A stretch of DNA of 43,819 nt from Clostridiales bacterium (GCA_017427465.1 JAFRST010000031.1:1-43819), one strand, 5' to 3'. Shown: positions 16,924 to 26,786, counted from the stretch's first letter. Made by a program: numbers and translations. Notes: generated by a model from the letters alone, not told the origin.

Positions 16924-18552
16924 TTATCTGAAGTAGATCCTGTTGAGGTTCCTGTACCAGTCGTTATCTATCGAATCAAAATCTTCTTTTGTAAATCTGA
17001 CTTCCCAGTTGCCGGTAGGAGTTCCGGGAACATTCATCCTTGTATCTCCGCCGTAGCCCAGCATATCCTGGATCGGGATTATCGCGACGTTCGCATGGCT
17101 CATCCAGAGAGTCTTGATGATAGCTCTGCACGAACCACTGTGACTGCCGCCGTCTCCCCAGTTATCACCTGTAAAACCACAGTATTCAAGGCAGGTCTTG
17201 CGCACTTCTTCAGGGCTGTCCCAAAGCCATCCGAGAAGAGTGTTGTTATCGTGTGTGCCTGTATAAGCTACGCAATTACTGTTGAAGTTATGAGGCAGGA
17301 ATGAGCTGTTGTCACCCGGATAGAATGCGAACTCCATAACGCGCATTCCGGGGATCCCGACCTTGCCCATGAACTCGGCAAGATCAGGAGTGACTTCGCC
17401 GAGGTCTTCAGCTATGAGGCGTGATCTGTCTTTGAACTTCTTGTCGTATTCTTCAAAGAAATCAAGACCCGGTCCCTTGATCCACTTGCCGTCTCTTGCG
17501 TTCTCGGCATTGGCGTCGATCTCGCAGTAAGAAGAGAATGCGCGGAAGTGGTCAATCCTCAAATAGTCGAAGAGCTTGAAGTTATCTTCAAGTCTGCTCA
17601 TCCACCATGAATAGTGGTCTTCTTTCATCTTCTTCCAGTCATAGATGGGGTTGCCCCAGAGCTGTCCGTCAGCAGAGAAATAATCCGGTGGTACTCCTGC
17701 GACGCACTCGAAAATAAGGGCTTCCTGCTTGGGCTTTCTGGGCTCCTTCAAAGGCTCGCCATCCTTGTCTTCTTCTTTGCCGCTCTCAATGTCTTTCTTG
17801 TACTTATCCAAAGCCTTCTCATAATCCTTGAGGACCTTGTTGACTCTGGTGGCAGAAGCCATCTTGAACAGATCCCTGCTGGCCCAGACGTCAGCAGAAT
17901 CACCTGAAACATAGAACGGGATATCACCGATAAGAGCGATCCCGAGCGCGTTGATCTCCTGCTTGATCTTTGACCATTCATCGAAGAAAAGATACTGGAC
18001 GAAGCCGTGATATCTGTAATTCGGATTATTCTTCAATTCAGAGACTGCAGCCTTGTCGTAATTTCTGAGTCTTGCATCAGACCATTCCCACCAGGGCTTG
18101 CCGAAATCAGCATCCTTAACTGTCTGGTATGCTGCCACATCCTGGACCCACTTGTTGTCCTTGATGAACTTATCGGCTTTTGCGAGAAGATCCTTGTCAG
18201 CTCTCTCGAATGCTTTCCTCAAGAGCTCGTCCCTGTTGGTCCTTAAGAAATCAAAATCGATCCTCCACTTGTTCTGGGTGTACTCTGCCTGCTGGACTTC
18301 AGCGGGTGTAAGAAGGCCCCGCTGCTCAAGTCTTCTGGGATCGATAAAAAGCCAGTTGCCTGCGAATGCCGAGAAACTCTGATAAGGAGAATTACCCATA
18401 CCGGGATATGAGAAGGGCAGCACCTGCCAGTATTTCATTCCCTGAGAAGCCAATTGCTTAGCAAATTCAATTGCCTCCTGTCCTATCACGCCCGTGCCGA
18501 AAGGCCCGGGAAGTGAACTGATATGCATAAGAACGCCTCCACCTCGTCTCAT
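16924..18552 (-). CDS. malQ: 4-alpha-glucanotransferase
   Basis: This 542-residue GH77 enzyme transfers alpha-1,4-glucan segments between maltodextrins or starch chains. The conserved start RGGGVLMHISSLPGPFG, SPYQSFSAFAGN, and the catalytic residues are all present: nucleophile Asp334 in RIDHF, acid/base Glu382 in LIAEDLG and Asp435 in YTGTHDNNT. The substrate loop VAGVPPDYFSADGQLWGNP is at 284-302. An extra charged stretch of roughly 43 residues (about 231-283, rich in Lys, Asp and Glu) lies between ADVWASRDLF and VAGVPPDYF, where typical bacterial enzymes have about ten residues. It is first in the malQ-glpK operon. The ATG at 18552 has GAAGGGA upstream. Confidence 0.94.
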   Translation of the reverse strand: MRRGGGVLMHISSLPGPFGTGVIGQEAIEFAKQLASQGMKYWQVLPFSYPGMGNSPYQSFSAFAGNWLFIDPRRLEQRGLLTPAEVQQAEYTQNKWRIDFDFLRTNRDELLRKAFERADKDLLAKADKFIKDNKWVQDVAAYQTVKDADFGKPWWEWSDARLRNYDKAAVSELKNNPNYRYHGFVQYLFFDEWSKIKQEINALGIALIGDIPFYVSGDSADVWASRDLFKMASATRVNKVLKDYEKALDKYKKDIESGKEEDKDGEPLKEPRKPKQEALIFECVAGVPPDYFSADGQLWGNPIYDWKKMKEDHYSWWMSRLEDNFKLFDYLRIDHFRAFSSYCEIDANAENARDGKWIKGPGLDFFEEYDKKFKDRSRLIAEDLGEVTPDLAEFMGKVGIPGMRVMEFAFYPGDNSSFLPHNFNSNCVAYTGTHDNNTLLGWLWDSPEEVRKTCLEYCGFTGDNWGDGGSHSGSCRAIIKTLWMSHANVAIIPIQDMLGYGGDTRMNVPGTPTGNWEVRFTKEDFDSIDNDWYRNLNRIYFR

Positions 18553-18585
18553 GATTTGTAATTCCCTTCTTTCTTATATATAATT

Positions 18586-18609
18586 ACTTGTCTTTAAGAA
18601 CAGATAAGT
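18586..18609. promoter_or_regulatory. Dyad between divergent malQ and prfC
   Basis: ACTTGTCT and AGATAAGT, separated by 8 bases, form an imperfect dyad (7 of 8 positions) midway in the 96-base divergent intergenic region. A TATTAT -10 candidate for prfC lies at 18625-18630, and AT-rich TATATA for malQ lies near 18575-18582; neither has a good -35. The dyad would overlap both -35 regions, so it is a candidate regulator site. Confidence 0.35.
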
Positions 18610-18648
18610 ATCAGACTATTTGAATATTATACATTTATTGAGGGCAAA

Positions 18649-20253
18649 ATGAATTCAGTTGATGAAATTAAAAGACGCCGCACCTTTGCGATCATCTCGC
18701 ATCCGGACGCAGGTAAGACAACCATCACCGAGAAGCTCCTTCTTTACGGAGGCGCCATCCATCAGGCAGGATCTGTCAAAGCGCGTAAGGCAGCACGCCA
18801 CGCAACTTCAGACTGGATGGAGATCGAGAAAAAGCGTGGTATCTCAGTAACTTCATCTGTAATGCAGTTCGAATACGACGGCTGCCACATCAATATCCTT
18901 GATACCCCCGGACACCAGGACTTCTCAGAGGACACCTACAGAACACTCTGTGCAGCTGACTCTGCGGTAATGGTCCTTGACGGCGCAAAGGGTGTAGAGA
19001 CCCAGACAATAAAGCTTTTCCAAGTATGTAGAAGAAGAGGCATCCCGATCTTCACGTTCATCAACAAGATGGACCGTGCCGCTAAGAATCCTTTCGATCT
19101 CATGGACGAGCTCGAGAAGGTCTTGGGCATCAGATCCGTCCCCATCAACTGGCCCATCGGCACAGACGGCGACTTTGAAGGCGTTTATGAGAGACAGACC
19201 CGCAACGTCCTTCTTTTCGACCGCGAAAACAATGACCACGGCGCATCCATGGTCACACAGAGCGTCTCCGGTATCGACGATCCCAAGCTCGACGAGATGC
19301 TCATGACAGGCCACCTCGAGACACTTCGAAATGACATCGAACTTTTGGACATGGCAGGCGACGAGCTCGACATGGACAAGGTCTTAAAGGGTGAATTAAC
19401 GCCCGTATTCTTCGGTTCGGCTATCACCAACTTCGGCGTGGAGCCCTTCCTGCAGCACTTCCTTAAGATGAGCCCGGGACCTGCTCCGCACAACACCACT
19501 GACGGTGTTGTAGAACCTGAGGATACGATGTTCTCCGGGTTCGTATTCAAGATCCAGGCAAACATGGACCCTTCACACAGAGACCGTATGGCATTCATCC
19601 GTATCTGCTCCGGCCAGTATGAGAAGAACATGACAGTTAACCTCATGCGCACAGGCAAGAAGATCACACTTGCCCAGCCCCAGCAGTTCATGGCACAGGA
19701 CAGAGCCATCACTGAAGAGGCTTATGCAGGCGACATCATCGGTATCTTCGATCCCGGCAACTTCAGGATCGGCGATACGATCATATCCACTAACAGGAAA
19801 TTCGAATTTGATCCTATCCCGGTATTCGCTCCGGAGAACTTCGCACGCGTTGAGCCTAAGGATTCAATGAAGAGAAAGCAGTTCTTAAAAGGCATCGAGC
19901 AGCTCTCACAGGAAGGCGCAGTCCAGCTTTACAAGCAGCCGAACATCGGTACCGAGACATACGTCATGGGCGTTGTCGGTATCCTTCAGTTTGACGTTCT
20001 TGAGTACAGACTTAAGTCCGAATATAACGTTGATATCGTAAGGACAGCTCTGCCCTACCGTCTCGCACGCTGGGCAAAATCCGATGTCGAAGGGTTTGAC
20101 GCCAAGGAGATGACTCTTACTTCCACTTCACTCCTCGTTCTCGACAGAGACGACGAGCCGGTTGTTCTTTTCGAGTCCGAATGGGCAGTCGACTGGGCGA
20201 TCGACCACAACGAGAAGTTTAAGCTTACATTCGAGAATATCAATTCGAAGTAA
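18649..20253 (+). CDS. prfC: Peptide chain release factor 3
   Basis: A 534-residue translational GTPase that releases RF1 and RF2 from the ribosome after peptide release. The G1 loop SHPDAGKTT is at residues 17-25, the switch region includes RGISVTSSVMQF, followed by DTPGHQDFSEDT (G3) and FINKMDR (G4). The characteristic RF3 stretch KARKAARHATSDWMEIEKKRG separates it from EF-G and TypA. GAGGG lies 8 bases before the ATG. It is the only large plus-strand gene in the window, divergent from malQ and convergent with ftsH. Codon choice is noticeably richer in C-ending codons than in neighbouring genes, which may reflect high expression. Confidence 0.97.
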   Translation: MNSVDEIKRRRTFAIISHPDAGKTTITEKLLLYGGAIHQAGSVKARKAARHATSDWMEIEKKRGISVTSSVMQFEYDGCHINILDTPGHQDFSEDTYRTLCAADSAVMVLDGAKGVETQTIKLFQVCRRRGIPIFTFINKMDRAAKNPFDLMDELEKVLGIRSVPINWPIGTDGDFEGVYERQTRNVLLFDRENNDHGASMVTQSVSGIDDPKLDEMLMTGHLETLRNDIELLDMAGDELDMDKVLKGELTPVFFGSAITNFGVEPFLQHFLKMSPGPAPHNTTDGVVEPEDTMFSGFVFKIQANMDPSHRDRMAFIRICSGQYEKNMTVNLMRTGKKITLAQPQQFMAQDRAITEEAYAGDIIGIFDPGNFRIGDTIISTNRKFEFDPIPVFAPENFARVEPKDSMKRKQFLKGIEQLSQEGAVQLYKQPNIGTETYVMGVVGILQFDVLEYRLKSEYNVDIVRTALPYRLARWAKSDVEGFDAKEMTLTSTSLLVLDRDDEPVVLFESEWAVDWAIDHNEKFKLTFENINSK

Positions 20254-20272
20254 AGCTTTGTTCAGATCTCTC

Positions 20273-20291
20273 CCGCGCTTAAAAAGCGCGG
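20273..20291 (+). other. GC-rich hairpin after prfC
   Basis: A perfect 8-bp stem CCGCGCTT / AAGCGCGG with a 3-nt A loop begins about 20 bases after the prfC stop. It has no T-run, so it is more likely a 3' end stabiliser upstream of the true terminator at 20342-20370. Confidence 0.5.
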
Positions 20292-20341
20292 TCGAATTGA
20301 TCTTCACAAACCTTTACTTCTCGATGAGAACATAGAAATAA

Positions 20342-20370
20342 AGAGGCTGCCTCACCACGAGACAGCCTCT
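20342..20370. terminator. Bidirectional terminator between prfC and ftsH
   Basis: An 8-bp stem AGAGGCTG / CAGCCTCT with a further inner CTC/GAG pairing is followed by GTTTTTG on the plus strand and by TTATTTC on the minus strand. It serves convergent prfC and ftsH; the plus-strand U-tract is the better one. Confidence 0.85.
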
Positions 20371-20395
20371 GTTTTTGCTTGGACTTTTGAAAATA

Positions 20396-22450
20396 TCAGT
20401 CTGACGGACCGGGATCGTTGGAATCGTCAGGATCAATTACTGATGCTGGTTCAGGCTTAGTCTCGACAGGAGCCGGTGCTGCGGCAGGCTCAGACTTTGC
20501 TTCTTCTGCAGCAGGCTCTTTGCTCTCAGAATAATTCTCAATTACTGAAGACTCTGTATCGATTCCTGAATAATCCTGCGGATAAACGGAGCTTAAATCA
20601 CCGTCAGCAAGATAGATCTTCTCAAAGTCAGGACCGTCAACAGTAAGCTTTGTGATAAGTCTCTTAGCAAGACCTTCAACAATATTGCGCTTCTCGATGA
20701 GGATCCTCTTTGTCTCAGCATAGCAGCTGTCGATGATGGACTTGATCTCTTCGTCGATCTCGGCAGCGGTCTGATCAGAATAGCTCTGTACCTGACCCAT
20801 TGAATATCCGAGGAATACTTCCTCGTTCTCATCGCCGAATACCATGTTGCGGAATTTCTTTGAAAGACCGTAACGCTTGATCATGTTTTTCGCGATGTTG
20901 TTGCACTGCTGGAGGTCAGATGAAGCACCTGTGGAAACTTCACCAAGGAAGATCTCTTCTGCGGCACGTCCGCCCAAAGCCATCTTGATGGTATCAAGGA
21001 GCATCTTCTCTGTATAGAAATCAGTATCCTCGATCGGCTTATAAGCAGTAAATCCGCCTGCTCTGCCTGCAGGAATAATCGTTACACGGTCGACCTTCTC
21101 GAACTCTGATGTTGCACGGAGTACGACAGCGTGGCCTGCTTCGTGGAATGCGGTAAGGCGCTTAACCTTCTCACTGAGCTTCTTGGAATTCTTCTGGGGA
21201 CCCATCTGAACTCTGAATGTAGCATCAGTGATCTCCTGCATTGTGATCTCTTTCTTATTGTGACGTGCTGACATAAGAGCAGCTTCGTTAAGAAGGTTCT
21301 CCAGATCAGCACCGGTGAATCCTACTGTTGAAAGAGCAACTTCGTGGAGGTCAACGTCTTTGCCAAGAGGCTTCTTGCGCGCATGGATATGAAGGATTGC
21401 CTCACGCTCATCTGCATCAGGCATATTGACCATGATACGTCTGTCAAATCTTCCCGGACGGAGAAGTGCGGGGTCGAGTACGTCGACACGGTTCGTAGCT
21501 GCCATAACGATAACGTTAGAGTTAACATCGAAGCCGTCCATCTCAACTAAGATCTGGTTCAATGTCTGCTCACGCTCATCCTGACCGCCGCCAAGACCTG
21601 CGCCTCTTTTACGGCCAACTGCATCGATCTCATCGATGAATACTACGGAAGGAGCTTCTTTCTTAGCATCAGCGAAAAGTGATCTTACACGTGAAGCACC
21701 TACACCGACGAGCATTTCTACGAAGTCAGAACCGGAGATGTAGAAGAACTTAACGCCTGCTTCACCTGCAACGGCTCTGGCAAGCAATGTCTTACCTGTA
21801 CCGGGCGCGCCGTAGAGGAGAACACCCTTAGGGATCTTAGCTCCAAGCTGCTGGTACTTCTTGGGGTTCTTCAAGAAATCAACGATCTCCTGAAGTTCTT
21901 CCTTCTCTTCAACAGAGCCTGCAACATCAGAGAACTTGACCTTATCCTTATTGGGATCGGATACTCTTGCGCGGTTGTTACCGAAGCTGAATACACTGTT
22001 GCCGTCTCTGCTCTGTCTTGTGATGCTGAGGAAAAGGACTACGACGATAACGAGCGATGCACCGAACATTACTACGTTTACGATCAGGGACCAATCGAAA
22101 GGCTCAGAATAGTTATAGCCTTCGATCTTGCCCGCTGCCTTTGCCTTATCAAGCTTCAAAATGAGGTCATCAACGAACTCGTAAGGAACATCCTGGCTGA
22201 TCTCAGCCATAAGACCTTCCTCATTCTTGTAAGTAACATTAACGACCGTTCCCTTGATCTCTACTAAGCTGACCTCATTGCTCTCATCGTCAATGATGGC
22301 CATGATGTCAGACAGCGTGTGCTTATCCTTCTGTCCGTAATTGCCTCCGAACATGATCGTTGAGAAAACGATCAGGATGACGATCATCAAAACATAGAAG
22401 AATAATCCGCCGCCCACCGGTCTTGAATTTTTCTCGTTCTTATCAGACAC
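20396..22450 (-). CDS. ftsH: Membrane AAA+ zinc metalloprotease FtsH
   Basis: This 684-residue protease degrades misfolded membrane and regulatory proteins. Two membrane helices (about 14-34 and 120-143) flank a short external domain. The AAA+ module has Walker A GAPGTGKT at 214-221, Walker B VVFIDEID at 269-276 and the second region of homology ending RPGRFDRR. The zinc site HEAGH is at 436-440. The C-terminal tail beyond about 630 is rich in Ala, Pro and Glu and likely disordered. Translation starts at GTG (22450) with AAAGGAATAAG upstream. It is last in the dnaB-tilS-hpt-ftsH run, 6 bases after hpt. Confidence 0.97.
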   Translation of the reverse strand: MSDKNEKNSRPVGGGLFFYVLMIVILIVFSTIMFGGNYGQKDKHTLSDIMAIIDDESNEVSLVEIKGTVVNVTYKNEEGLMAEISQDVPYEFVDDLILKLDKAKAAGKIEGYNYSEPFDWSLIVNVVMFGASLVIVVVLFLSITRQSRDGNSVFSFGNNRARVSDPNKDKVKFSDVAGSVEEKEELQEIVDFLKNPKKYQQLGAKIPKGVLLYGAPGTGKTLLARAVAGEAGVKFFYISGSDFVEMLVGVGASRVRSLFADAKKEAPSVVFIDEIDAVGRKRGAGLGGGQDEREQTLNQILVEMDGFDVNSNVIVMAATNRVDVLDPALLRPGRFDRRIMVNMPDADEREAILHIHARKKPLGKDVDLHEVALSTVGFTGADLENLLNEAALMSARHNKKEITMQEITDATFRVQMGPQKNSKKLSEKVKRLTAFHEAGHAVVLRATSEFEKVDRVTIIPAGRAGGFTAYKPIEDTDFYTEKMLLDTIKMALGGRAAEEIFLGEVSTGASSDLQQCNNIAKNMIKRYGLSKKFRNMVFGDENEEVFLGYSMGQVQSYSDQTAAEIDEEIKSIIDSCYAETKRILIEKRNIVEGLAKRLITKLTVDGPDFEKIYLADGDLSSVYPQDYSGIDTESSVIENYSESKEPAAEEAKSEPAAAPAPVETKPEPASVIDPDDSNDPGPSD

Positions 22451-22456
22451 TTTCTC

Positions 22457-22981
22457 TTATTCCTTTCTGACGATCCTGATATCGTCAAAATCTCTATATT
22501 TGCCGTCTAGGTCAAGACCATATCCGACAATGAATTCATCAGGTACCGTAATACCGTTGTAGTCCGGCACCAGATCATTTACTCTTCTGCTCGGCTTGTC
22601 AAAAGCCGTACATATCTTAAGAGACTTAGGGCCTCTTGTAAGCAACTGCTCCTTCAAAAGCTTCAGCGTCCTGCCCGTGTCGATGATGTCTTCAACGATC
22701 AGAACGTCCATGCCTTTGATATCGCAGGACATGTCCTTTTTGATCTTGAGTTCTCCCGTCGAGAACTCGCCAACGTATGATGAGACCTGCATAAAGTCAA
22801 TGATGACAGGCATCTCAAGACGTCTTACGAGATCGGCAGTAAAGATAAAAGCACCGGTAAGGATGCCGACTACTACGAGCGGTGTATCCTTGTAATCGCG
22901 ATTGAGCTCGGCGCTTATACGATCGAGCATCTCCTCGATCTCGGCATGAGTGACTAAAACTTTATCAGTATTGATAGCCAT
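22457..22981 (-). CDS. hpt: Hypoxanthine-guanine phosphoribosyltransferase
   Basis: A 174-residue purine salvage enzyme that makes IMP and GMP from hypoxanthine and guanine with PRPP. The PRPP loop VEDIIDTGRTL is at residues 96-106, the flexible loop DFMQVSSYVGEFSTGELKIKKD precedes it, and the purine-binding end VGYGLDLDGKYRDF (the last conserved motif of HPRT) is intact. Length is standard. The tilS-hpt-ftsH order is conserved in Bacillota and seen here with 6-base gaps on both sides. It complements the xanthine salvage gene about 10 kb away on the same strand. Confidence 0.96.
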   Translation of the reverse strand: MAINTDKVLVTHAEIEEMLDRISAELNRDYKDTPLVVVGILTGAFIFTADLVRRLEMPVIIDFMQVSSYVGEFSTGELKIKKDMSCDIKGMDVLIVEDIIDTGRTLKLLKEQLLTRGPKSLKICTAFDKPSRRVNDLVPDYNGITVPDEFIVGYGLDLDGKYRDFDDIRIVRKE

Positions 22982-22987
22982 CGCTTC

Positions 22988-24541
22988 TTACTGCCTTTCT
23001 ATCGTAAACATAACCAAAGCTTCTGACTCTTCGTCTACGCTCACTCTGTTTGCGATGTATTTCTCGCGACTTACGGCATTGGTGAATCCTGCGCCGTGTC
23101 CGAAGCCGGGCAACCACAAAACGTCTCCGTCATTTGCCATAAAGAGGATATTCCCTCTTGCAGATTCAGGGATCTTAAGGTCAGTCATAAGGCGGTTAAG
23201 CTCTTTGCTGCCTGCAGATCCGGCCCTTCTCATCCTAAAAGATGATCCGGTCCCGTCCGTGTTGCCTAGCATAATCCTGCCCCCGCTTAACGCATTTATA
23301 GGGCAAAGCCACAATAAATTATTATACTCTAACTCTTCTTTATTCTCAATTATTCTTATTTTTAATATTAAGGCAGAATTGGGGATTTCTTCACGGTATT
23401 CACCGCCTCGGGGAACATCCGCAATATCGCAAATGAAGCTGACCGGTCCCTCAGATACCGCAAACCCCATATCTGCTGCTATGGCAGATGCTATTTCTTT
23501 AACTCCGTCTGCTGCCGCAAACGCGAAAACATCCCCATGCCTGTATGCTTTCCGGCCAAAAGGCATATCAAGAGTGGTCTCACCTTGAGTATCGCTCTCA
23601 ATAAGAGAGAAGCAGTCACTGAGATTGCCTTCTTCGAAGTCTACGAGATTATCGAATGTCTCCTGCCACAAAAGCCTTACGAGACGCGACTTTACGGCAC
23701 GGTGCAGGTTCTTAATGACTGAGACAGAAAGGACCGGGTGTCCGGAAAGGACCCTGCGGGCTGAAATATAACGGTCAGCCGTAAAACTGCTGATAAAGTC
23801 CAGATCATCACTTAACAGTTTATACGTCCTGGAAAGCGGCTCTGCGGGTTCTTCATTATAAAGCTCACCTATCTTCGGGAAAATGACGTTCCTCCAGACA
23901 TTGCGGGTACCGACCGGCTCCAGATTCGTAAGGTCAGTAGCATAAGTGATGCCGTTATCGTCCAGGAAACTCACCAGTTCACTCTTCTTCATACACAGGA
24001 GCGGCCTGATAAGCCTTCCTGAAATGCTTTTCGGAGATACGAGACCTTCAAGGCCGGATCCTCTGAAAAGATTCATCATCATGGTCTCGGCCAAATCGTC
24101 CCTGTGATGCGCTACAGCAATCCTGACACTCTTGCCTGAAGCATCCTCGATCGACCGGGCATACTGTTCGAAAGCCTCATATCTCAAGACTCTTCCGGCA
24201 GTTTCTTCGGAAATGTGGTTGAGATCGGCAAAACCGGAGCAGTCAAAATCAAGGACCTTCAGCTCAACGCCAAGCTTTGCACAAAGGTCTTTTACCATCG
24301 CGGCTTCCTCGTCGCAGACTACGGGTCTTAAGTGATGATTGCAATGGAAAGCACGGATATCGGAACTGATCAGCCCGCGGTCTTTGAGATTCTTCAGGAT
24401 ATAAAGCAAAGAGACCGAATCGGGACCTCCGGACAGACCTACGATAATGACGCCACAATCAAACAGTCCTTTGCTCTTGGAGAATTCAAGGACTCTGTCC
24501 GGGATCAAATCTGTCGTAAGCTTGGTCTTATCTTCTTTCAA
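22988..24541 (-). CDS. tilS: tRNA(Ile)-lysidine synthase
   Basis: This 517-residue enzyme modifies the wobble cytidine of tRNA-Ile(CAU) to lysidine, an essential decoding step. The PP-loop SGGPDS is at residues 36-41 and the AHHRDDLAETMMMNLFRGSGLEGL motif follows in the N-terminal ATP pyrophosphatase domain. The C-terminal part contains the shorter TilS C domain near RRAGSAGSKELNRLMTDLKIPESARGNILF. Translation appears to begin at TTG (24541), 2 bases after the dnaB stop, with no strong ribosome binding site, so it is probably coupled to dnaB. Length is longer than the average 430-470 because of the central region. Confidence 0.93.
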   Translation of the reverse strand: MKEDKTKLTTDLIPDRVLEFSKSKGLFDCGVIIVGLSGGPDSVSLLYILKNLKDRGLISSDIRAFHCNHHLRPVVCDEEAAMVKDLCAKLGVELKVLDFDCSGFADLNHISEETAGRVLRYEAFEQYARSIEDASGKSVRIAVAHHRDDLAETMMMNLFRGSGLEGLVSPKSISGRLIRPLLCMKKSELVSFLDDNGITYATDLTNLEPVGTRNVWRNVIFPKIGELYNEEPAEPLSRTYKLLSDDLDFISSFTADRYISARRVLSGHPVLSVSVIKNLHRAVKSRLVRLLWQETFDNLVDFEEGNLSDCFSLIESDTQGETTLDMPFGRKAYRHGDVFAFAAADGVKEIASAIAADMGFAVSEGPVSFICDIADVPRGGEYREEIPNSALILKIRIIENKEELEYNNLLWLCPINALSGGRIMLGNTDGTGSSFRMRRAGSAGSKELNRLMTDLKIPESARGNILFMANDGDVLWLPGFGHGAGFTNAVSREKYIANRVSVDEESEALVMFTIERQ

Positions 24542-24543
24542 AA

Positions 24544-26178
24544 TCAGAACCCGTTCGGGAAATCGTCATGCGCACCGGCAAAGAAGTCATCGCCGCCATC
24601 GATATTCTCGGGCGGAATATCATCATTGTCAGGCATCGGAGGCTCCGGGATCGGACCCTCATCCGTCGTTATCTTATCGAAATTATAATTCTGCGCAGCG
24701 GCATCGCCGTCCACAGTCCTGGTGTAGGGACTACCGGAATCATCCTGGGGATCCCTCTCGTTGTATTCAATGAACATCGTCTTTCTGGGAACCCACCAGA
24801 CAGAATCGCGTCCGGTCTTGCCGTGACGGTTCTTGGACAGATAGATGTAAGCCGGCTTAGCATCGTTATTATCCTTGAAATTAACTGTCTGAGGCGCTTC
24901 CTCGCCCTCGGGAGCACCGCCCTCTTCATCCTTCTTCTTATAGTAGTCAGGTCTGTCAATGAACATTACCGTATCGGCATCCTGCTCGATAGCACCTGAA
25001 TCTCTCAAGTCAGAAAGCTGAGGTGTATGGTCATCTCTCTGAGCAGCTCCTCTGGAGAGCTGTGAAAGAGCAATGATCGGGATATTAAAATCTTTGGCAA
25101 GGATCTTCAAAGATCTTGAGATAGCCGTAACTTCTTCATTACGGGATTTTCCGCCGCCGCCCGGCATAGTCATGAGCTGCAGGTAGTCGATGACTACGAG
25201 CTTCGGAGCCTTCACAGGATCCGCAAAAAGCTGCGTGAGCTTGGACTTCATGGTAACCGGATTTGTATCCGAGTTGTCATCAATATAGATCGGGAAATCA
25301 GATAAAAGTCTCAACGCTCTGTCAAGCTGCTGTCTGTCGCCGTCACTCATCTTATGCGAATAAATGATCTCGCTTACGGGCTTGCTCATAGAAGAAGACA
25401 TAAGTCTCGAAGCGATCTCCTGCTTACTCATCTCCAAAGAGAAAATAGCAACAGGATTCTGATTGGCTGCTACATTAGCCGCCATGTTGATAGCAAGAGC
25501 GGATTTACCCATACTCGGGCGAGCCGCAAGGATATTGAGCGAACCCGGTCTTAAGCCGCCAAGCATAGAGTCCAGTCTGGGGAAACCGAGCTTGATCTTG
25601 CCGCCGCTGTGCTCATCTTTAAGTTCATCTGAGATCTCCTTCATGGTCGACTTGAGGATATCCTTCATACCCTCAAAGCCTTTGGTCTCTCCGGCTGTCC
25701 TGAGATCGGAAATCTTGCTGATCGCGTAATCTACGGTCTCAGCCGCGCGCATATCGCCGCCTAGGGCCTTCTTCCTAACATCATCTATGGTTCTGATGAG
25801 CTTAGTCCTGTCACTTCTCTCCCTGATGGCTTCAATGTAGCTGTCAAGCGCGGTCTGGACCGCTGTCTTGTCACCTACTCTGTATACATATCTCTGTCCG
25901 CCGGCTTTATCGGCGAGACCTCTTCTCTCTAACTCTGAGAAAACTGTGATCCTGTCGATCTGGGCATTATCAAGGAACATATCGGTGATGACGCTGAAAA
26001 TGGTCTTGTTGCGTTCATCAGAGAAGTCCCGGTCTTCGATCTTATTCTCAACAACCTTAAGGATCGCTGTATTCTTACGCATGCAAAGCGCAAGCAGAGC
26101 CATCTCTACTTCCACTTCGCCGTTAGTATCAGTTCCTTGATCTATGAGGTTGTTAAGATAATCCAGATCGTCTGCCAT
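24544..26178 (-). CDS. dnaB: Replicative DNA helicase DnaB
   Basis: This 544-residue hexameric helicase unwinds DNA at the replication fork. The N-terminal helical domain (about 20-160) interacts with primase. The RecA-like domain starts near LGFPRLDSMLGGLRPGSLNILAARPSMGKSA, with the Walker A at 220-227, then SLEMSKQEIASRL and VVIDYLQLM (Walker B). The loop DDHTPQLSDLRDSGAIEQDADTVMFIDRPDYY is typical. It is about 90 residues longer than usual: an acidic insert before the KNRHGKTG segment and a 60-residue Asp/Pro-rich tail (about 480-544). It lies 17 bases after rplI, the classic order. An AAGGA site is 11 bases before the ATG. Confidence 0.96.
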   Translation of the reverse strand: MADDLDYLNNLIDQGTDTNGEVEVEMALLALCMRKNTAILKVVENKIEDRDFSDERNKTIFSVITDMFLDNAQIDRITVFSELERRGLADKAGGQRYVYRVGDKTAVQTALDSYIEAIRERSDRTKLIRTIDDVRKKALGGDMRAAETVDYAISKISDLRTAGETKGFEGMKDILKSTMKEISDELKDEHSGGKIKLGFPRLDSMLGGLRPGSLNILAARPSMGKSALAINMAANVAANQNPVAIFSLEMSKQEIASRLMSSSMSKPVSEIIYSHKMSDGDRQQLDRALRLLSDFPIYIDDNSDTNPVTMKSKLTQLFADPVKAPKLVVIDYLQLMTMPGGGGKSRNEEVTAISRSLKILAKDFNIPIIALSQLSRGAAQRDDHTPQLSDLRDSGAIEQDADTVMFIDRPDYYKKKDEEGGAPEGEEAPQTVNFKDNNDAKPAYIYLSKNRHGKTGRDSVWWVPRKTMFIEYNERDPQDDSGSPYTRTVDGDAAAQNYNFDKITTDEGPIPEPPMPDNDDIPPENIDGGDDFFAGAHDDFPNGF

Positions 26179-26195
26179 GCTTTGCTTAATCCTTA

Positions 26196-26642
26196 TCAGG
26201 CACCGGTAACTACTTCAACATTGATATCTGCGGATACCTGGGGGTGAAGCTTGACTCTCACCTTAAATATTCCTGTGTTCTTGATCGGGCTTGAGATGAC
26301 TACCTTCTTCTTGTCGACTTCAAAGCCTTCCTTCTTGAGGCTGTCGGAAATGTCCTGGGCTGTGACGGCACCGTAAAGTCTTCCGTCTGCTCCGCCTCTG
26401 GCAACTACTCTGAAGAATTTGCCGTCGAGGATCTTCTTATTCTCCTGAGCCGCAGCCAATGCCCTGCGCTCGTGCTCAGCCTTAGCGCCTGTCTGGAGCT
26501 TTACTTCGTTAAGATTGGCGGAAGTTACTTCCTTGGCAAGTCCCTTCTTAAAGAGGAAATTCCTCGCATAACCGTCGCTTACGTTGACGACTTCATTGGC
26601 CTTACCTACATTCTTTACATCTGAAAGAAGAATTACCTTCAT
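26196..26642 (-). CDS. rplI: Ribosomal protein bL9
   Basis: This 148-residue large-subunit protein has the signature start [36 protein letters not shown], the two-domain layout joined by a central helix (about 40-75), and the C-terminal domain [51 protein letters not shown] lies 6 bases before the ATG. A 167-base gap with two hairpins separates it from rpsR, although the two are usually adjacent. Confidence 0.97.
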   Translation of the reverse strand: MKVILLSDVKNVGKANEVVNVSDGYARNFLFKKGLAKEVTSANLNEVKLQTGAKAEHERRALAAAQENKKILDGKFFRVVARGGADGRLYGAVTAQDISDSLKKEGFEVDKKKVVISSPIKNTGIFKVRVKLHPQVSADINVEVVTGA

Positions 26643-26680
26643 AAAAACCTCCGCTATTACCCGAATATCTGATTTATTAA

Positions 26681-26736
26681 AACAATCGGGCGATCTCCTA
26701 AGAACATATTATATGCCCTGCGATAGCCCGATTGTT
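26681..26736 (-). promoter_or_regulatory. Long stem-loop before rplI, possible attenuator
   Basis: Two perfectly complementary 11-base arms (AACAATCGGGC / GCCCGATTGTT) enclose a 34-base loop that contains a smaller CATAT/ATATG palindrome. On the minus strand the stem is followed by TTTTAATAAAT. It could terminate a fraction of transcripts before rplI-dnaB, setting them below rpsF-ssb-rpsR, or stabilise a processed mRNA end. Confidence 0.55.
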
Positions 26737-26764
26737 ATTACATTTTTAAATTATAGCGTAGCAA

Positions 26765-26786
26765 CCGTGATTTTTGTTGATCACGG
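26765..26786 (-). promoter_or_regulatory. Hairpin just after rpsR
   Basis: A perfect 7-bp stem CCGTGAT / ATCACGG with an 8-nt loop lies 24 bases past the rpsR stop. No T-run follows on the minus strand. A TATAAT on that strand lies at 26750-26755 but without a good -35, so a separate rplI promoter is only a possibility. Confidence 0.4.
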
